Source: Acanthochlamys bracteata (taxonomy: Eukaryota; Streptophyta; Magnoliopsida; Pandanales; Velloziaceae). Taken from it: DNA of 64,000 nucleotides. How positions within the stretch are numbered: position 1 is the stretch's first letter; each line of letters opens with the position of its first letter. Made by a program: the position numbers and the translations under genes. The stretch is from NCBI GenBank assembly GCA_019914995.1, contig CM034141.1:5372001-5436000 (forward strand), read 5' to 3'. A model generated the notes under the pieces. That model saw only the letters and a program-made list of their open reading frames with translations. It ran no database searches and had not been told where the DNA came from. This document shows positions 49,758 through 61,387 of the stretch, in pieces.

Positions 49758-50561
49758 CATAGTTGTCAGATCCGGACCAATCCGTCCGGATAGATCCGAA
49801 AACTGTCGATCCAGACGGTAAATCGGTCCGAATTTATAAAAAGACCGTTTATGCAATCGATCCGTTTCGACCCGTTCTGACTGGCTTCAATCCGTTCGAC
49901 CCACCCGTCCGGATCAAATCGGATTAAAAATTTTTTTAAAAAATTAATTAAAAAATTTTAAATGATGATATATTTAATGTAAAAATAATTATTAATAGCT
50001 TTATATTGAAAAATAATATATAGTTTAGATTTAGCATTTAGATGTGATAATACAAAAAATATAATTGATTATTTCTTATTTATAAATATCAATTATTAGT
50101 AATATTTAAATTTTTTAAATTGTAAAATATTTAAACTCAAATATATATATCTAAAAAAGTTAGTTATATCTCTTTTATGATTTATCTATTTTATGATTTT
50201 ATTTTTTCTAATCTCCTAATTTATTTAAAATTTTCTATTTATAAATTTTAGTTGTTATTATTATTATTTGTGGTGGCAATTATGGTGTCAATACTTCAAT
50301 TTTTGCTATGATTATTATTACTGTTGTTGTTGATAGTAATGACATAATAAAAATATTCTAATTTTTTGTTATGATTGCTATAGCTATTATTATTGGTAAT
50401 GTTATTAGCAGTAAATCTTTTACTATAATTATTATTATTAGTTAAAAATATTCTAATATTATTGATTCGACAGTTTGATAAGTTGATCCGACGGTTCAAC
50501 TCGAGAACCGTGACTCAAATAATTTTTCAGTTCGATATTCAGTCCGATTTTTACAACTATG
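49758..50561 (+). mobile_element. hAT-like non-autonomous element, copy B
   Basis: 804 bp beginning CATAGTTGTCAGATCCGG and ending ACAACTATG, flanked by a perfect 8-bp target duplication ATTACAAT (49750-49757 and 50562-50569). Ends of the form CA...TG with an 8-bp duplication fit the hAT superfamily. It is an inverted homologue of copy A over nearly its whole length. No transposase is encoded. Confidence 0.9.
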
Positions 50562-50569
50562 ATTACAAT

Positions 50570-51216
50570 ACTGGGCATTCTAGTTAAAAGTTTACAATTA
50601 CGTCTATAAACCTAACAAGGATGTAGAAGAAAAGCTTTCAATTAGAGCATATAGAAAAATCTCATCTATTTAAACAACTTAGTATCAGTTAAAAAGAATT
50701 CGTCTCATTAAAAATATTAAAGAAATTTAATTTAATATCATTATCAAAATTTTTAGAATAATATTATAAAAAATTAGACTTATTATTTTGATTTTTTAAT
50801 TAATTCATAAAAAATTGTACATTTCTTATATGATATCGAAACAGATTGATACAAATTATCTATAGATTAGACATAGTTTTATAATCCGTTCATTTCAGAT
50901 AGTAGGTCGATTCATTTTAGAATATTGGCTTGTTACATGCTAAAGACATGTTTCTTTTGATTTAAAATAATTTTTTTAAAGTAAAATAAAATATTTAGAT
51001 ATTTACATTTATTTTTATTAATTTAGATATAATTTTAATTCTAACTAGAATTTAAAAAAAAATTGAAAGAATAAATTTATATTTTGTATATTTATTACAT
51101 TTTTAAATGAACATAATTTGAAACATATCTGAACAGGACATGCGCTTCGCAAATAAGGGGAGTATTAAAAAAATTGAAATTTGTTTCGACGATGAGTTTT
51201 ATTAATAACGTGTTTT
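50570..51216. other. AT-rich spacer
   Basis: No gene. 50830-50960 has weak similarity to the LTR-like remnant at 39340-39530 (ATATGATATCGAAACAG, ATAATCCGTTCATTTCAG). Confidence 0.35.
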
Positions 51217-51492
51217 AAATATTCGTAATTGAGTTTCGTAAAAATAAAAAATATAAAATAAAATTTTTTAAAAAGTAAAGTGAAAGTGAAGTTCAGTATT
51301 TGTGTTTCAATAGATTTTGAATATATATTAAAAATTAAAAAATATAATTATATTAAAAAATATGTAAATAAAAAAATTAGAATTAGAATTTCGTATACAA
51401 AAATAAAATTCTAAATTTTTGTATAATTAAATTATATAAATTATTTAAAATTTAAAATTTGATAAAAAAATAAAATTATGAATATTTAAAAC
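51217..51492. mobile_element. MITE family 2, copy 3
   Basis: About 276 bp with left end ACGTGTTTTAAATATTCGTAA and right end TTATGAATATTTAAAACGCGC forming an inverted repeat. It contains the family core AGTATTTGTGTTTCAATAGA. The flanking bases are AATA-rich, so the target duplication is ambiguous. Non-coding. Confidence 0.78.
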
Positions 51493-51729
51493 GCGCTTTA
51501 ATAGTGGCGGCTCACTTTATGTTACGGCAATAATTTAGAACAGCTATTCTGAAGAAAAAGCAAATAATAAAGATATGTAGTCCTAATTATTTTCGGTAAA
51601 GAGGAATTGAAAAGTAATTAAAAAGAAGATAAAGCTTTCAAATAACAAAAACACAAAACATCCAGAATAATACATTTCCAACTTTCTCTCGCTCATTCGT
51701 GCCAATTGTTAAGTCCTTATAAGACCGAT

Positions 51730-51737
51730 TTATAAAT
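51730..51737 (+). promoter_or_regulatory. Candidate TATA box of the LEA-type gene
   Basis: TTATAAAT lies about 300 bp upstream of the start codon, implying a leader of roughly 270 bases. ACGT-containing motifs (CACGTA near 51775, CACGTT near 51882) are nearby but not strong ABA-response elements. Confidence 0.35.
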
Positions 51738-52030
51738 GAAAAGCAAACAGATCCATTAACGCTAATCAACTCCCACGTATACACTAATTCAAGTGTTTCT
51801 CAATCAACAGATGTCACGATAAAACTACGAAGACCTATCTGGATTTCTAGACACTTGTTAAACTCTTATCTCAACTTTTCTCCACGTTGCATTCACTCTC
51901 TCTTACATAAATCTAACCATATTCTTAATCCAAATCCATTGATTGCTTCTTACAAACGAACAGTGATTCTTCAATCTTTCCATTATAAGCAACATCAATA
52001 CCAATTCTTTGTTTCTTGTTATAAGAGAAG

Positions 52031-53155
52031 ATGGCCATGAACAAATATCTGCTAGCGCTTCTGATTGGATCGTTGTTAGTGATTGCGGCAACAGCGAAAG
52101 AGAAGGGGATCAAGGAGGTCACCGACGAACACCGGGCGGAAGACGAGTCATCAGAGTCGTGGTCTACATGGCCTGAGAAGGAATTCAAGGAGGTTACCGG
52201 CGAACACCCGGCGAAAGAGGATGAATCATCAGGTTCATGGACTAAATGGGCCAAAGAGAAGGTCACCGGCGGATTAGGACTTAAGAAGGAGGATGGTAAA
52301 GACGTGACCGATAAGGCTTCCGGCGCCGCGAAGAGCGCTAAAGACAAAGCTTATGATACTACTTCAAGTAAGAATTTGTTGACCTGTGAATTGGTTTATA
52401 GTATTCCTGCTTAAATTGGTTTAAGTTTTTGGATTGAGTGATGTTTCTCTGTGGCGTAATTAGGCACAGGATCTCAAGCGTCGCAAAAAGCTAGTGAAAC
52501 AGGCGAGATGACGAAGGATAAAGCTGCGAAGGCGAAGGAAGCCGCTTACGACGCCTCCGGCAAAGCCAAGGATTCATCGGCAAGCACTGCAGGCAAAGCG
52601 AAAGAAGCCGCGTATGACGCCTCCGGTAAAACCAAGGATACTTCGGCAAGTGCGGCGGAAACGGCGAAAGACAAAGCCGCCAAGGCAAAAGAAGCAGCGT
52701 ATGACGCCTCCGGCAAAGCCAAGGACTCGACCGCAACCACCGCGGAAACGGCGAAAGAGAAAGCTGCCAAGGCGAAAGAAGCAGCTTACGACGCCTCCGG
52801 CAAAGCCAAGGATTCATCAGCAAGCACTGCGGAAACTGCGAAAGAGAAAGCTGCCAAGGCGAAAGAAGCAGCTTACGACGCTTCTGGTAAGGCGAAAGAT
52901 TCATCTGCAAGCGCTGCGGACAAGGCGAAAGAAACAGCTTCAAGTGCTACTGAGAAAGTGACGCAGACATCCTCAGATGCCTCGCAGAAAGTTTACGATA
53001 CGGCTTCGACAGCGGCCGAGAAGGCGAAGGAGACCGTCTACGGTGCTGGCGAGAGCGTAGGCAATGCGAAAGACGGCGCTGCTGAGAAACTGAAGCAGGG
53101 TTACGAAGCCGTTAAGCAGAAAGTCGTTGGCTCACGCGCCGACGACGAGCTCTAA
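52031..53155 (+). CDS. Secreted late embryogenesis abundant (LEA_4-type) protein, two exons
   Basis: Exons 52031-52367 and 52464-53155 join in phase (intron GTAAGA...ATTAG) to give 342 residues. Residues 1-22 are a hydrophobic signal peptide ending in AATA, so the protein enters the secretory pathway. Residues 23-110 are acidic/basic with a duplicated segment (KEVT-EH-A-ED-SS-SW). Exon 2 consists of Ala/Lys-rich LEA repeats; the block KEAAYDASGKAKD recurs at 52538, 52604, 52691, 52778 and 52865, i.e. one 66-bp spacing then three exact 87-bp spacings. LEA_4 (D-7/D-29-like) proteins are hydrophilic, disordered in solution and fold into amphipathic helices on drying, protecting membranes and proteins. 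The low AT content of exon 2 contrasts with its surroundings. Expression in seeds or under drought is inferred from the family. Confidence 0.88.
52538..52960 (+). repeat. Coding minisatellite (87-bp units) in the LEA-type gene
   Basis: Units begin with GAAGC(A/C)GC at 52538, 52604, 52691, 52778 and 52865; the last three spacings are 87 bp (29 residues), the first 66 bp (22 residues). All preserve the frame, so copy number can change without breaking the protein. Confidence 0.9.
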
Positions 53156-53809
53156 GCAGCTGACGATCTATGCATGTTTTGGTTCTTAGTTAATGTAATC
53201 TATGGAGTTTCCAACTGTGACGACGATAAGTTTTTCATACTCTGTTTCCGGTATATATAATAATATATATGTTGCTCTTGTGTATTATGTTCTTTGAACG
53301 ATGGGAACAGTTCGATTTGAGTAGGTTTGTAACTGTTAACGCTCTACATGTATAGTAATTAGTTTGGTTTGTGTTCTTGAATAACATCACTGGAAATTAG
53401 AGGAACAGATATTGTGAACATCTCTAAGGTGAAGAAAGAGGTTAGTAATTTTCCAAACCATCACAGTATGGATCAAACAATAGTCTGAGGACCAAAAATT
53501 TAAATGCATCAAGTTAGTAATGCACGTCTTAGATCAATTAACATTAACACTATGTTTGGATTAAAGTACGTAAATTACTTATTTTCGGTTGTTTTTATTT
53601 AAAAATAAATTTATAAAATTAATAAAGAAAATTATAAAATTAATGAGAAGAATTTTATTTTTGATTATTTTTATTTGAGAATAATTTGTTATATTTTAAT
53701 GTGGGATGTAATTAACTGAAAAAAAATTTGAGTCGCTGTTAAGATTTGAAATCTTATATTATTCATCAAATGTTATTATATTTATCATATTGTTTTGATT
53801 TTACTTTTT
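53156..53809. other. LEA gene 3' region and AT-rich spacer
   Basis: 53156-53400 is the likely 3' UTR. 53560-53720 is AT-rich and low-complexity. No further gene. Confidence 0.45.
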
Positions 53810-54950
53810 TCAATAGTTGATCTCGATCGTCTCTCGTCCCAACCGTCCGTCGCACGCCGACAATCTCCTTACCGGACTAATCTCATTCGCAATTTCTTCT
53901 CTTTTCGTTGATCTCCTTCTCTTTTTCCTCTCTTTTTTTTCATTGCCATAAAGACTCACCACCATTGTCACTGCATCGTTGTCCCGATCAAGCGGCATCG
54001 TTCGAGATTCTAAAGGGACCCTGCCCTATCTTCTTCTTCCTTCCTACACCTTTTTCTATCTTTAATTCATCACTTCATCACCGCTGCATCCTTCTTCCCT
54101 CCTTCACTCATCCCGCGCGAGTCCGAGATTGGCTGTTGTGTGGGGCGTTTTTTCTTTTCCTTCGCTTGAGCACTTATGCAATTGCTTGCTACTCCCTTCT
54201 TCTCCTTCTCGCTGCGATCGCCTTGCTCACCGCCACCACGGGTTGTCATTGTTGCTGTCTGTAGATGCTTCTTGTTTCCTTAACTGCTTGTCTTACTTTT
54301 CCTGGCTGATTCGATTTCGGCAGGTATTAGAAAGTAGGCTGTAATGAAAATTTTACAAAATTCATATTATTAAATGTATAGTGATTCTTGATGTTTATAT
54401 CTTCCATCGCAAGAAGAAGATAATGTAATGTTAATAAATTAGTATCTGTTGTTAGTAGATTAGAAGAAGGCAGCAATAGCATTGATGTTGAAGGCGTCGG
54501 TGTTTCTAGATTACTGTAGTCAAGCATTGATGTTCATGAATTAATGAGCTTGCTTGAGCTTTTGCCTAGAAATTTCAGATGTATGCAGATATGCTAAACC
54601 AAGACAAGTATGTTTTTTTGTGTTCAAGCTAAACGTTGCACTAGTTTCTTTTCCCTTTCATTACCTAAAATCATTAAAATATTGATTATCTTGTTGATGC
54701 AGGGCATTTCAATTCTTGCTTGACCTGCCAGAGTTTTCGTTATCGCTAGGACTTGATGAATACAATTTGCCAGTGAAAGCTGGACAGGCAATAGTTGCCA
54801 ACCTCAAATTCGAACACTCGAGAAAGACCTTAAAGATGAAGATGAATATGAAGGAAAGCTTACTGCTAGCTCCATATACATTGCCAATACTTGAATATAT
54901 ATTTAAGTTCAGAGAAGAGATACGTATAATATTTCACGTAATATAATATG
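53810..54950 (+). other. Unrecognised gene fragment with at least three exon-like segments
   Basis: 53815-54322 is C/T-rich and ends at a possible donor (CGGCAG/GTATTA). A short exon-like segment after AATTTCAG near 54577 encodes MYADMLNQD and ends at GTATGT (54608). It joins in phase, across an intron ending TTGATGCAG, to a segment starting about 54703 that encodes KAFQFLLDLPEFSLSLGLDE and continues to 54946. The matching splice phases and the non-repetitive protein suggest a real or recently lost gene. I do not recognise the family and no long N-terminal coding exon is visible. Confidence 0.4.
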
Positions 54951-55860
54951 ATCAGTAACATTCTGTAAAATGTACAACATAACATCATCAGTTCTATTTA
55001 TCAAATAAGAAATTGAAGCATAAAACATTTATTACTCCGAAACATAAGGGAATATTCTTTTAACTCAAAATATAATAAACATTTACATAAAATTATGCTT
55101 TGTTTAATCAAAAATACAAACGACTATAAAACAATATTTCAGTCTTTACATAAAAATTACTTCAGTTATCAAATAAAAATAATTTGTACTTCTTATTAAT
55201 TTTATTAATATATACAAACAAAATAAAATAAATTATTATTTTTATTTTTGTCTCTATTCGAATAATTTATTTTTATTTAATCTTACTCTTATTTATTATT
55301 TTTATATTCAAACAGATCCTAACTAACTGAAGTTCTAAGTAGGTTTGATCAAATTTGAGTGTTTTCTAAAATTTCGTGGGGGTCTACCTTAAATGCATTT
55401 ATATTTAAATGAAGTGAAAAATTACGCCCGTTAACTTGATACTTCTGTCCATTCTAAGGGAATTTTAGTGCGTTTAAAATAAATAAATTTGTTATTGGCA
55501 AATAAAATTATTTAAAATTATAAATAATTTTAATTTGTTTTTAAACTAACTAATAAATAAAATTTTCAAATGTAAATCTTATGATTTTAAATTCTTCAAA
55601 ATTTTAAAATTATAGAAATTTATCAGAAAATAAAATATTTTTAAAAAAAATGAAGTAGAGGCTAGAAGCAATCTCAAAGACATCTATCCTCAAATGAAGT
55701 GAAAAATAAGACTCATGTGAATTATACGTTGAAATGATTCATATTTTTATAAGAGAAATCACTGTATAAAAACAAGTAATTACCTTAACAACAAAATCTT
55801 AAATCGTCTCGCCGGCGCTGACCGCTCTCTATCGACGGCAACCCAACCCCGAGCCAAATA
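54951..55860. other. AT-rich spacer
   Basis: No coding signal seen. A short GC-richer patch lies at 55805-55850. Confidence 0.4.
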
Positions 55861-56035
55861 ATAAATCTTAACAATCAATTTGTGCTTTTCTTAAATCCCG
55901 AACTGTGATTAACAAACAAAATTTGCAGATCGGAGGTTGATTTCTTACATCTGAAATCAGACATCCCTCTCTCTGGATGTCTTTCTTCCTCGTCGACTTT
56001 TCTCTGATCGAATATCGACCGGAGGCAACGGCAAG

Positions 56036-57370
56036 ATGAATTCCACGGTGCTTCCGCTGTTATAACAATTCGTGAAGTTGAATGGTAAGATCTACAGCAC
56101 CTGATCGAAAGATGATGATTCTCCATATGTTGGACAAGAAAAGCGAGCCAATCTATGCACAGCATAATGCTTTCCGTGAAAACCGATGCTAGCTACTATG
56201 GGTGGTCACATAAGGTCCATATCAAAGGTTCAATAATATTTAGAGCGTGTTTACCGATTGGGATGAAGTGGAGTTAATGAATGAAGTAGAGTTTTTAAGA
56301 AATAATTTTAAAAAATAAAATTAAAAATATTTAATAAAAAATAAAATTATAGTAAATTTTAAATTTGAATTTAAAAAATTTATTGATAAAATAATTTATT
56401 TTAATTTTTGTATATATTTATGTTAAAAATAAATTTAAGAGAAGTAAAGTTTGAGAGGTTAGTAAACACTCATTTAGTTATTGGGATTTGTTTTTTGCAT
56501 ATAAAAATTATTTATTTTGAAGCTCTTTTGTAACTGTTTTAATACTGAATTACGTTTTGTAATAAATTTTTATAATATGTTACATATATCTTTTTCAGGC
56601 TAAACTAACAGTGAATGTTCTAAATCAATTAAACATCGTCATTGTGAATATCACATAGCAGTAGTTATGCGAATCCTGGGTTACTTAAAAGGTGCTCCTG
56701 CTGGATGCTTAAAGCTTCAAAAACCAAGGACATTTAAATGTTAAGAGGGCAAACAGATCACAGATGTTGCGTTGAAGGAGATAAAAGGGTTTATATGTAT
56801 GCAGATTGGACAAGTAATATTACAGACAAAATTATCAACGTCTAACTTTTCACTTTTTTAAGGATATAAAAGGGCTATCAGCTGCAAAACCATAATATAT
56901 GTGTGGAGCCGTTCTAAAAAAATGTTTTTCCAATTTTACAGTTCATTTTTTTATAAATTTTTTATAAAATTTATTTAAAATTTAAAAAATATAAAAAAGT
57001 TTTAGTAAATTTTTATTTATTTTTATTTTTTTAGATAAAAATAATATTATTTATTTATTTTAAAAAAAAATATTTTTAAAAATATTTTTAAATACTTTCT
57101 CTAGCTCAGAAAATTTGTAAACTTTTATGGCCGGAAATACTCCTAACAAAAATTACTTTTCTGCCGGAGAATGCCATGAGCTCTACAGTGATAATCATGC
57201 CGTTAGGGAGATAGCAAATAATCTAATTCAGCATAAAAGAACTTCGGAAGTTGATTGACGTTGTAGTTATTCATTAGAGGGACAATTGCTTCACCTTTTA
57301 AAGCATGCTGTATTATTAAAAATTTTCATGCCTCAAATAAGTTGGCATAGGTAATATCTTGTACCAAGTT
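56036..57370 (+). mobile_element. Decayed Ty1/copia retrotransposon relic
   Basis: 56036-56150 reads, through a stop, as a gag-like start: MNSTVLPLL, then QFVKLNGKIYST, as in the copia gag entry motif LNG-NY--W. 56650-56820 encodes a reverse-transcriptase/RNase H junction: VMRILGYLKGAP (cf. RILRYLKGTP) and YMYADWTSNITD (cf. YTDADWAGN-TD). 57178-57290 encodes RNase H and tail motifs: ELYSDNHAVREIANN and HKRTSEVD (cf. YCDNKAA--IA-NP, HDRTKH-EVD), ending in a stop. Frames are broken throughout and most of the polyprotein is missing. A MITE (56243-56471) and an AT-rich element (56920-57110) are nested inside. No LTRs were identified. Confidence 0.75.
56243..56471. mobile_element. MITE family 3, nested in the copia relic
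   Basis: About 229 bp with left end GAGCGTGTTTACCGATT and right end GGTTAGTAAACACTC, an imperfect inverted repeat. ATTTA flanks both ends. Non-coding and AT-rich inside. Confidence 0.6.
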
Positions 57371-59570
57371 TTAAAGGGTATTAAAAAAATGATATAATCC
57401 TAGAGAACACAAAGTGTGTGGTTTCGATTTTATACACCTCCGATACTTAATCATAATATTATCTTAAGTAATTACATTAAGATTTATCACCTACATGGTT
57501 TTTCAATTATTTGTATTTATAATATAAATAGGAATACAAAAGTTGTATAGAGTTTGAATTCTCCATAGAATATCCGACTGAGCGCTTGTTTAGCATCATG
57601 TATAAATTCATTTTTATTTCAATCTTTTATTTTATATATTTTAATAAATTTTTTATAATATTATGTATAATTTTTTAATTTAAAAATATAAAAAAATATT
57701 ATGTTATATGATTTTATTATTACTTATTTTTATTTTTTGAGTTAAAAAAATTACTATTTTACAAAAAAATTTAAAATATTTCTTTTTAAATTTTTTTTTT
57801 TCAAAACTACTCTAAACTCTCCTCATTGCTTTCTTTTAACTGTTTAGGATATAGCTTAATTACTTCTCACCTTTTAAAGAATTTGAAGTATTATTACATA
57901 ACCTCGAATGATTAAACTAATAATTAGAATCAATATTCTTTGCAAACCTAAAATTATAAATTAAAATATTTGAAATTCGTAAAAGAGTAAAAGTGTACGT
58001 ATTAAAATTTACTTCTGATATCATAAAAAATAAAAAGAGCCTGAAAGATATACAAAGACGAATACATATGCTAGCTATTTAGGTTTTAGTACAGTATGCT
58101 GTTTATGTTTTGGTAACAAGTTAAAATTTGATCATGTTGGTGAACCAAAGCATATTAAATTTACTTTTATAATCTTGGAAATTAAATATTGTTGTGAATT
58201 TGATATCATGAAATTATTTGCCTAACTTCAACTTTACGGTACGATGCACGTACATGTATATATACATGCTTTCATTAATCTAAGAGGCGATTAAAAAAAT
58301 AATCCGTTTTTAACGGCTAAGTCGAAGGTTCTATAGCCAATAATAGTAATCCAAGTACTCTCAATCATGAGCTAGCTAAGATGATGAATCTTTGGAATAT
58401 TCGTGAACTAGAATCTCCAAATTTAGCGCTGATTTCGAAAAAATAATTTCTATAATAATAAATTGTTTAAAAATAAATCGAGAGATAAATGCCGTTTGTT
58501 TTAAAATAAATGAAATAAAAAAGAGTTTTAATTAAATTTGACAAAAAATATGAATTATGTATATATAACAGAAACACTGCTTTTATTTTATCTTAAATTA
58601 GTTTTTTTCTTTATTATGATTCAGATGTTATCATTTCTATAAATTAACAGCTTTTACGTTATTGTGTAGGCACTAAAAAAGATCCTTCTTTTAACAGCAA
58701 AAATGGATATACATACTTAGAACAAGATAGACACAGAAATTTTACTATAAACCTATTACAGATTCAATACTACATAAATTGCTCATTGCTGTATTGATAT
58801 AAATATAAGACGGTGTTTAACGTTATCATCTCTTCACCCATTCGCTTATAGGAATAAATTTTAGTAAAAATAAAATTCGAAGTAATAATTGAAACATATA
58901 AAATAAAATTTGGAGTTAAATTTTGATTATTGATAACTGAAATGTATAAAATCGCAAAATTCAAAATCTGAAAAAATAAAGTAAAATTTTGGTAATTGAA
59001 ACATATCGTAATAACAATAACGGTAATTCAACTAACCGATTACGGTAAAGAATAAACACGTCATTATTTTTCTGAAGAATGAGAAAATTTTGTGACCATA
59101 CTTGATAAGCTGAATTAGAAAAATATAAGATTATTTATAAAAGAGAAAATGTCTATATTTTCTACTACATATGAATATTTAAGTAAATCTTAGTAGCCAA
59201 CAACCGCCTAAATATTACTTATAATCAAGAATAATGAAGATACTTTGAGAATTACTAAGAATTTATATAAAAAATATAATTTGAAGTACTTCAATTTGCT
59301 GGCAACTTATGAGTTGATGTTGAAATAAAACAAACAAAAAAGCCATGCATCGAGTTCAATTTTGATTCTTTGAAGTCCATTAAAAGCCACTCTCAAAATT
59401 TCTCATCTAGTGAAGCGGCAAACTGTCTTTAAAAACCCATATAATTTCAAACCTTATTATCACATCAAAACAATTTTTTTTTTCCATTATGATGGAATTT
59501 AACCAATAATATCACGTAACTTGTCATCAACTTCAATCATTCATCTCCTACAATGTCAACGATCACCAAC
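57371..59570. other. AT-rich spacer upstream of the NRT2 gene
   Basis: No gene. 57595-57830 is another instance of the recurring AT-rich element. 58850-59010 contains repeats of AATTGAAACATAT and AAAATTTGG/TTGG that weakly recall MITE family 2, without clear ends. 59000-59570 should contain the NRT2 promoter. Confidence 0.4.
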
Positions 59571-59578
59571 TATAAATA
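59571..59578 (+). promoter_or_regulatory. TATA box of the NRT2 gene
   Basis: TATAAATA, 92 bp upstream of the ATG at 59663. A transcription start near 59600-59605 and a leader of about 60 bases are expected. Confidence 0.8.
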
Positions 59579-59662
59579 CCTAGCAAGAACAATAAACACT
59601 CATCTCACTTCTCGTTCAAAAAAGTTCATTCAAAAAATTTTCAATATAGCCAAGCAATTCCA

Positions 59663-61387
59663 ATGGATAACTACAACGATCAAGAAACTACGATAGGCGC
59701 GCCGGGAAGCTCCGTTCACGGATTAACCGGCCGCGAACCGACATTTGCTTCGAAAGCTTTGCCGGAATCGATGGGAGTTGAGTTAAATCCTAACACCGGC
59801 AAACCGTTTAAGCTTCCGGTGGACTCTGCTCACAAAGCCACAGCGTTCCGGCCGTGGTCTTTAGCGAACCCTCACATGCGAACGTTCCACCTTTCTTGGA
59901 TATCCTTCTTCACTTGCTTCGTCTCGACGTTCGCAGCTGCGCCGATGGTCCCGGTCATCCGTGATAATCTGAATTTAACTAAACAGGACATCGGTAACGC
60001 GGGCGTTGCGTCGGTGTCCGGAAGTATATTCTCCAGGCTTGTTATGGGTGCTGTGTGCGATTTGATCGGGCCCCGTTACGGGTGCGCCTTTCTGGTCATG
60101 CTCGTTGCGCCGACGGTTTTCTGTACGGCTCTTATATCGTCTGCGACAGGATATATCGTTATAAGGTTCATGATCGGGTTCTCTCTCGCAACGTTCGTGT
60201 CGTGCCAGTACTGGATGAGTACTATGTTCAATAGCAGGATCATCGGTCTTGTTAACGGAACGGCAGCCGGGTGGGGCAACATGGGCGGCGGCGCTACGCA
60301 GTTGATCATGCCTCTTGTAGACGAACTCATTCGGAAGGCAGGCGCCACGCCGTTCATCGCATGGCGGATTGCGTTTTTCATTCCGGGGTGTATGCATATC
60401 ATCACTGGACTTATGGTACTCATACTTGGACAAGACCTGCCTGATGGCAACCTCGGAGCACTTCAGAAGAAAGGAGATATGTCCAAGGACAGCTTCGGCA
60501 AGGTCAGTTATTTTTCTTCGATAGTTCCTTTATAGTTCTTATATATTATTGATATGAACTACTGTATCTAGATCAATCAGATACGATTGGTTAAATTTGG
60601 TTATATGCAGGTGTTGTGGTACGCGGTGACGAACTACCGGACATGGATTTTTGTGCTGCTCTACGGCTACAGCATGGGCGTCGAACTAACGACTGACAAC
60701 GTGATCGCTGAGTACTTTTACGACCGGTTTGACCTTAACCTTCGTATCGCAGGCACGATTGCTGCTTGCTTTGGCATGGCCAACCTTGTTGCCCGTCCCT
60801 TCGGGGGCTTCATGTCTGATTTTCTTGCTCGCCGATTTGGTATGCGTGGCCGTCTTTGGAACATCTGGGTTCTTCAGACTCTTGGAGGCGCCTTCTGTCT
60901 CTGGCTCGGCCGATCCAACTCGCTCCCGATTTCAATCCTCGCCATGATCCTATTCTCAATCTGCGCGCAGGCAGCCTGCGGTGCAATATTTGGAGTCATT
61001 CCTTTCATTTCAAGACGGTCACTCGGTATAATTTCAGGACTCACTGGCGCTGGAGGAAACTTTGGCTCTGGTTTAACGCAAATTTTATTCTTCACGAGAG
61101 CAAAGTACTCTACTGCGACAGGCTTGTCACTGATGGGGATAATGATCATGGCCTGCACGCAACCAGTGATCTTAGTTCACTTCCCACAATGGGGCAGCAT
61201 GTTTCTGCCTGCATCGAAGGACCGGAGCGAGGAACATTACTATGTCTCCGAGTGGACAGAAGAGGAGAAACAGAAAGGGTTGCACAAACCTAGCCTGAAA
61301 TTTGCAGAGGGCAGTCGGACAGAGCGCGGGCGTCGTGTCACACCTGCTCCACTGCCTGTGCCGGCCACCGGAATGCCACCTATCTAA
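59663..61387 (+). CDS. NRT2: High-affinity nitrate transporter, NRT2 family, two exons
   Basis: Exons 59663-60502 and 60611-61387 join in phase 0 (intron GTCAGT...ATGCAG) to give 538 residues, close to the usual 530. It is a major-facilitator-superfamily nitrate/proton symporter of the plasma membrane; family members need the partner NAR2.1 (NRT3.1). The N-terminus has [14 protein letters not shown], typical of the NRT2.1/2.2/2.4 group and not of NRT2.5. NHMR-like [11 protein letters not shown] precedes the first helix. Both NNP nitrate signatures are present: [13 protein letters not shown] in helix 5 and [12 protein letters not shown] in helix 11. [10 protein letters not shown] and the cytoplasmic tail [14 protein letters not shown] are as in NRT2.1. 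No break or missing residue is seen. The exact paralogue number cannot be assigned. Confidence 0.96.

Noticed and set aside
52491..52943. 150-residue minus-strand ORF opposite the LEA-type gene
   Set aside because: It is a shadow of the repeated plus-strand codons; the plus strand has a signal peptide, correct splicing and a known family.
60076..60450. Minus-strand ORFs opposite the NRT2 gene
   Set aside because: Antisense shadows of the GC-richer NRT2 exon.
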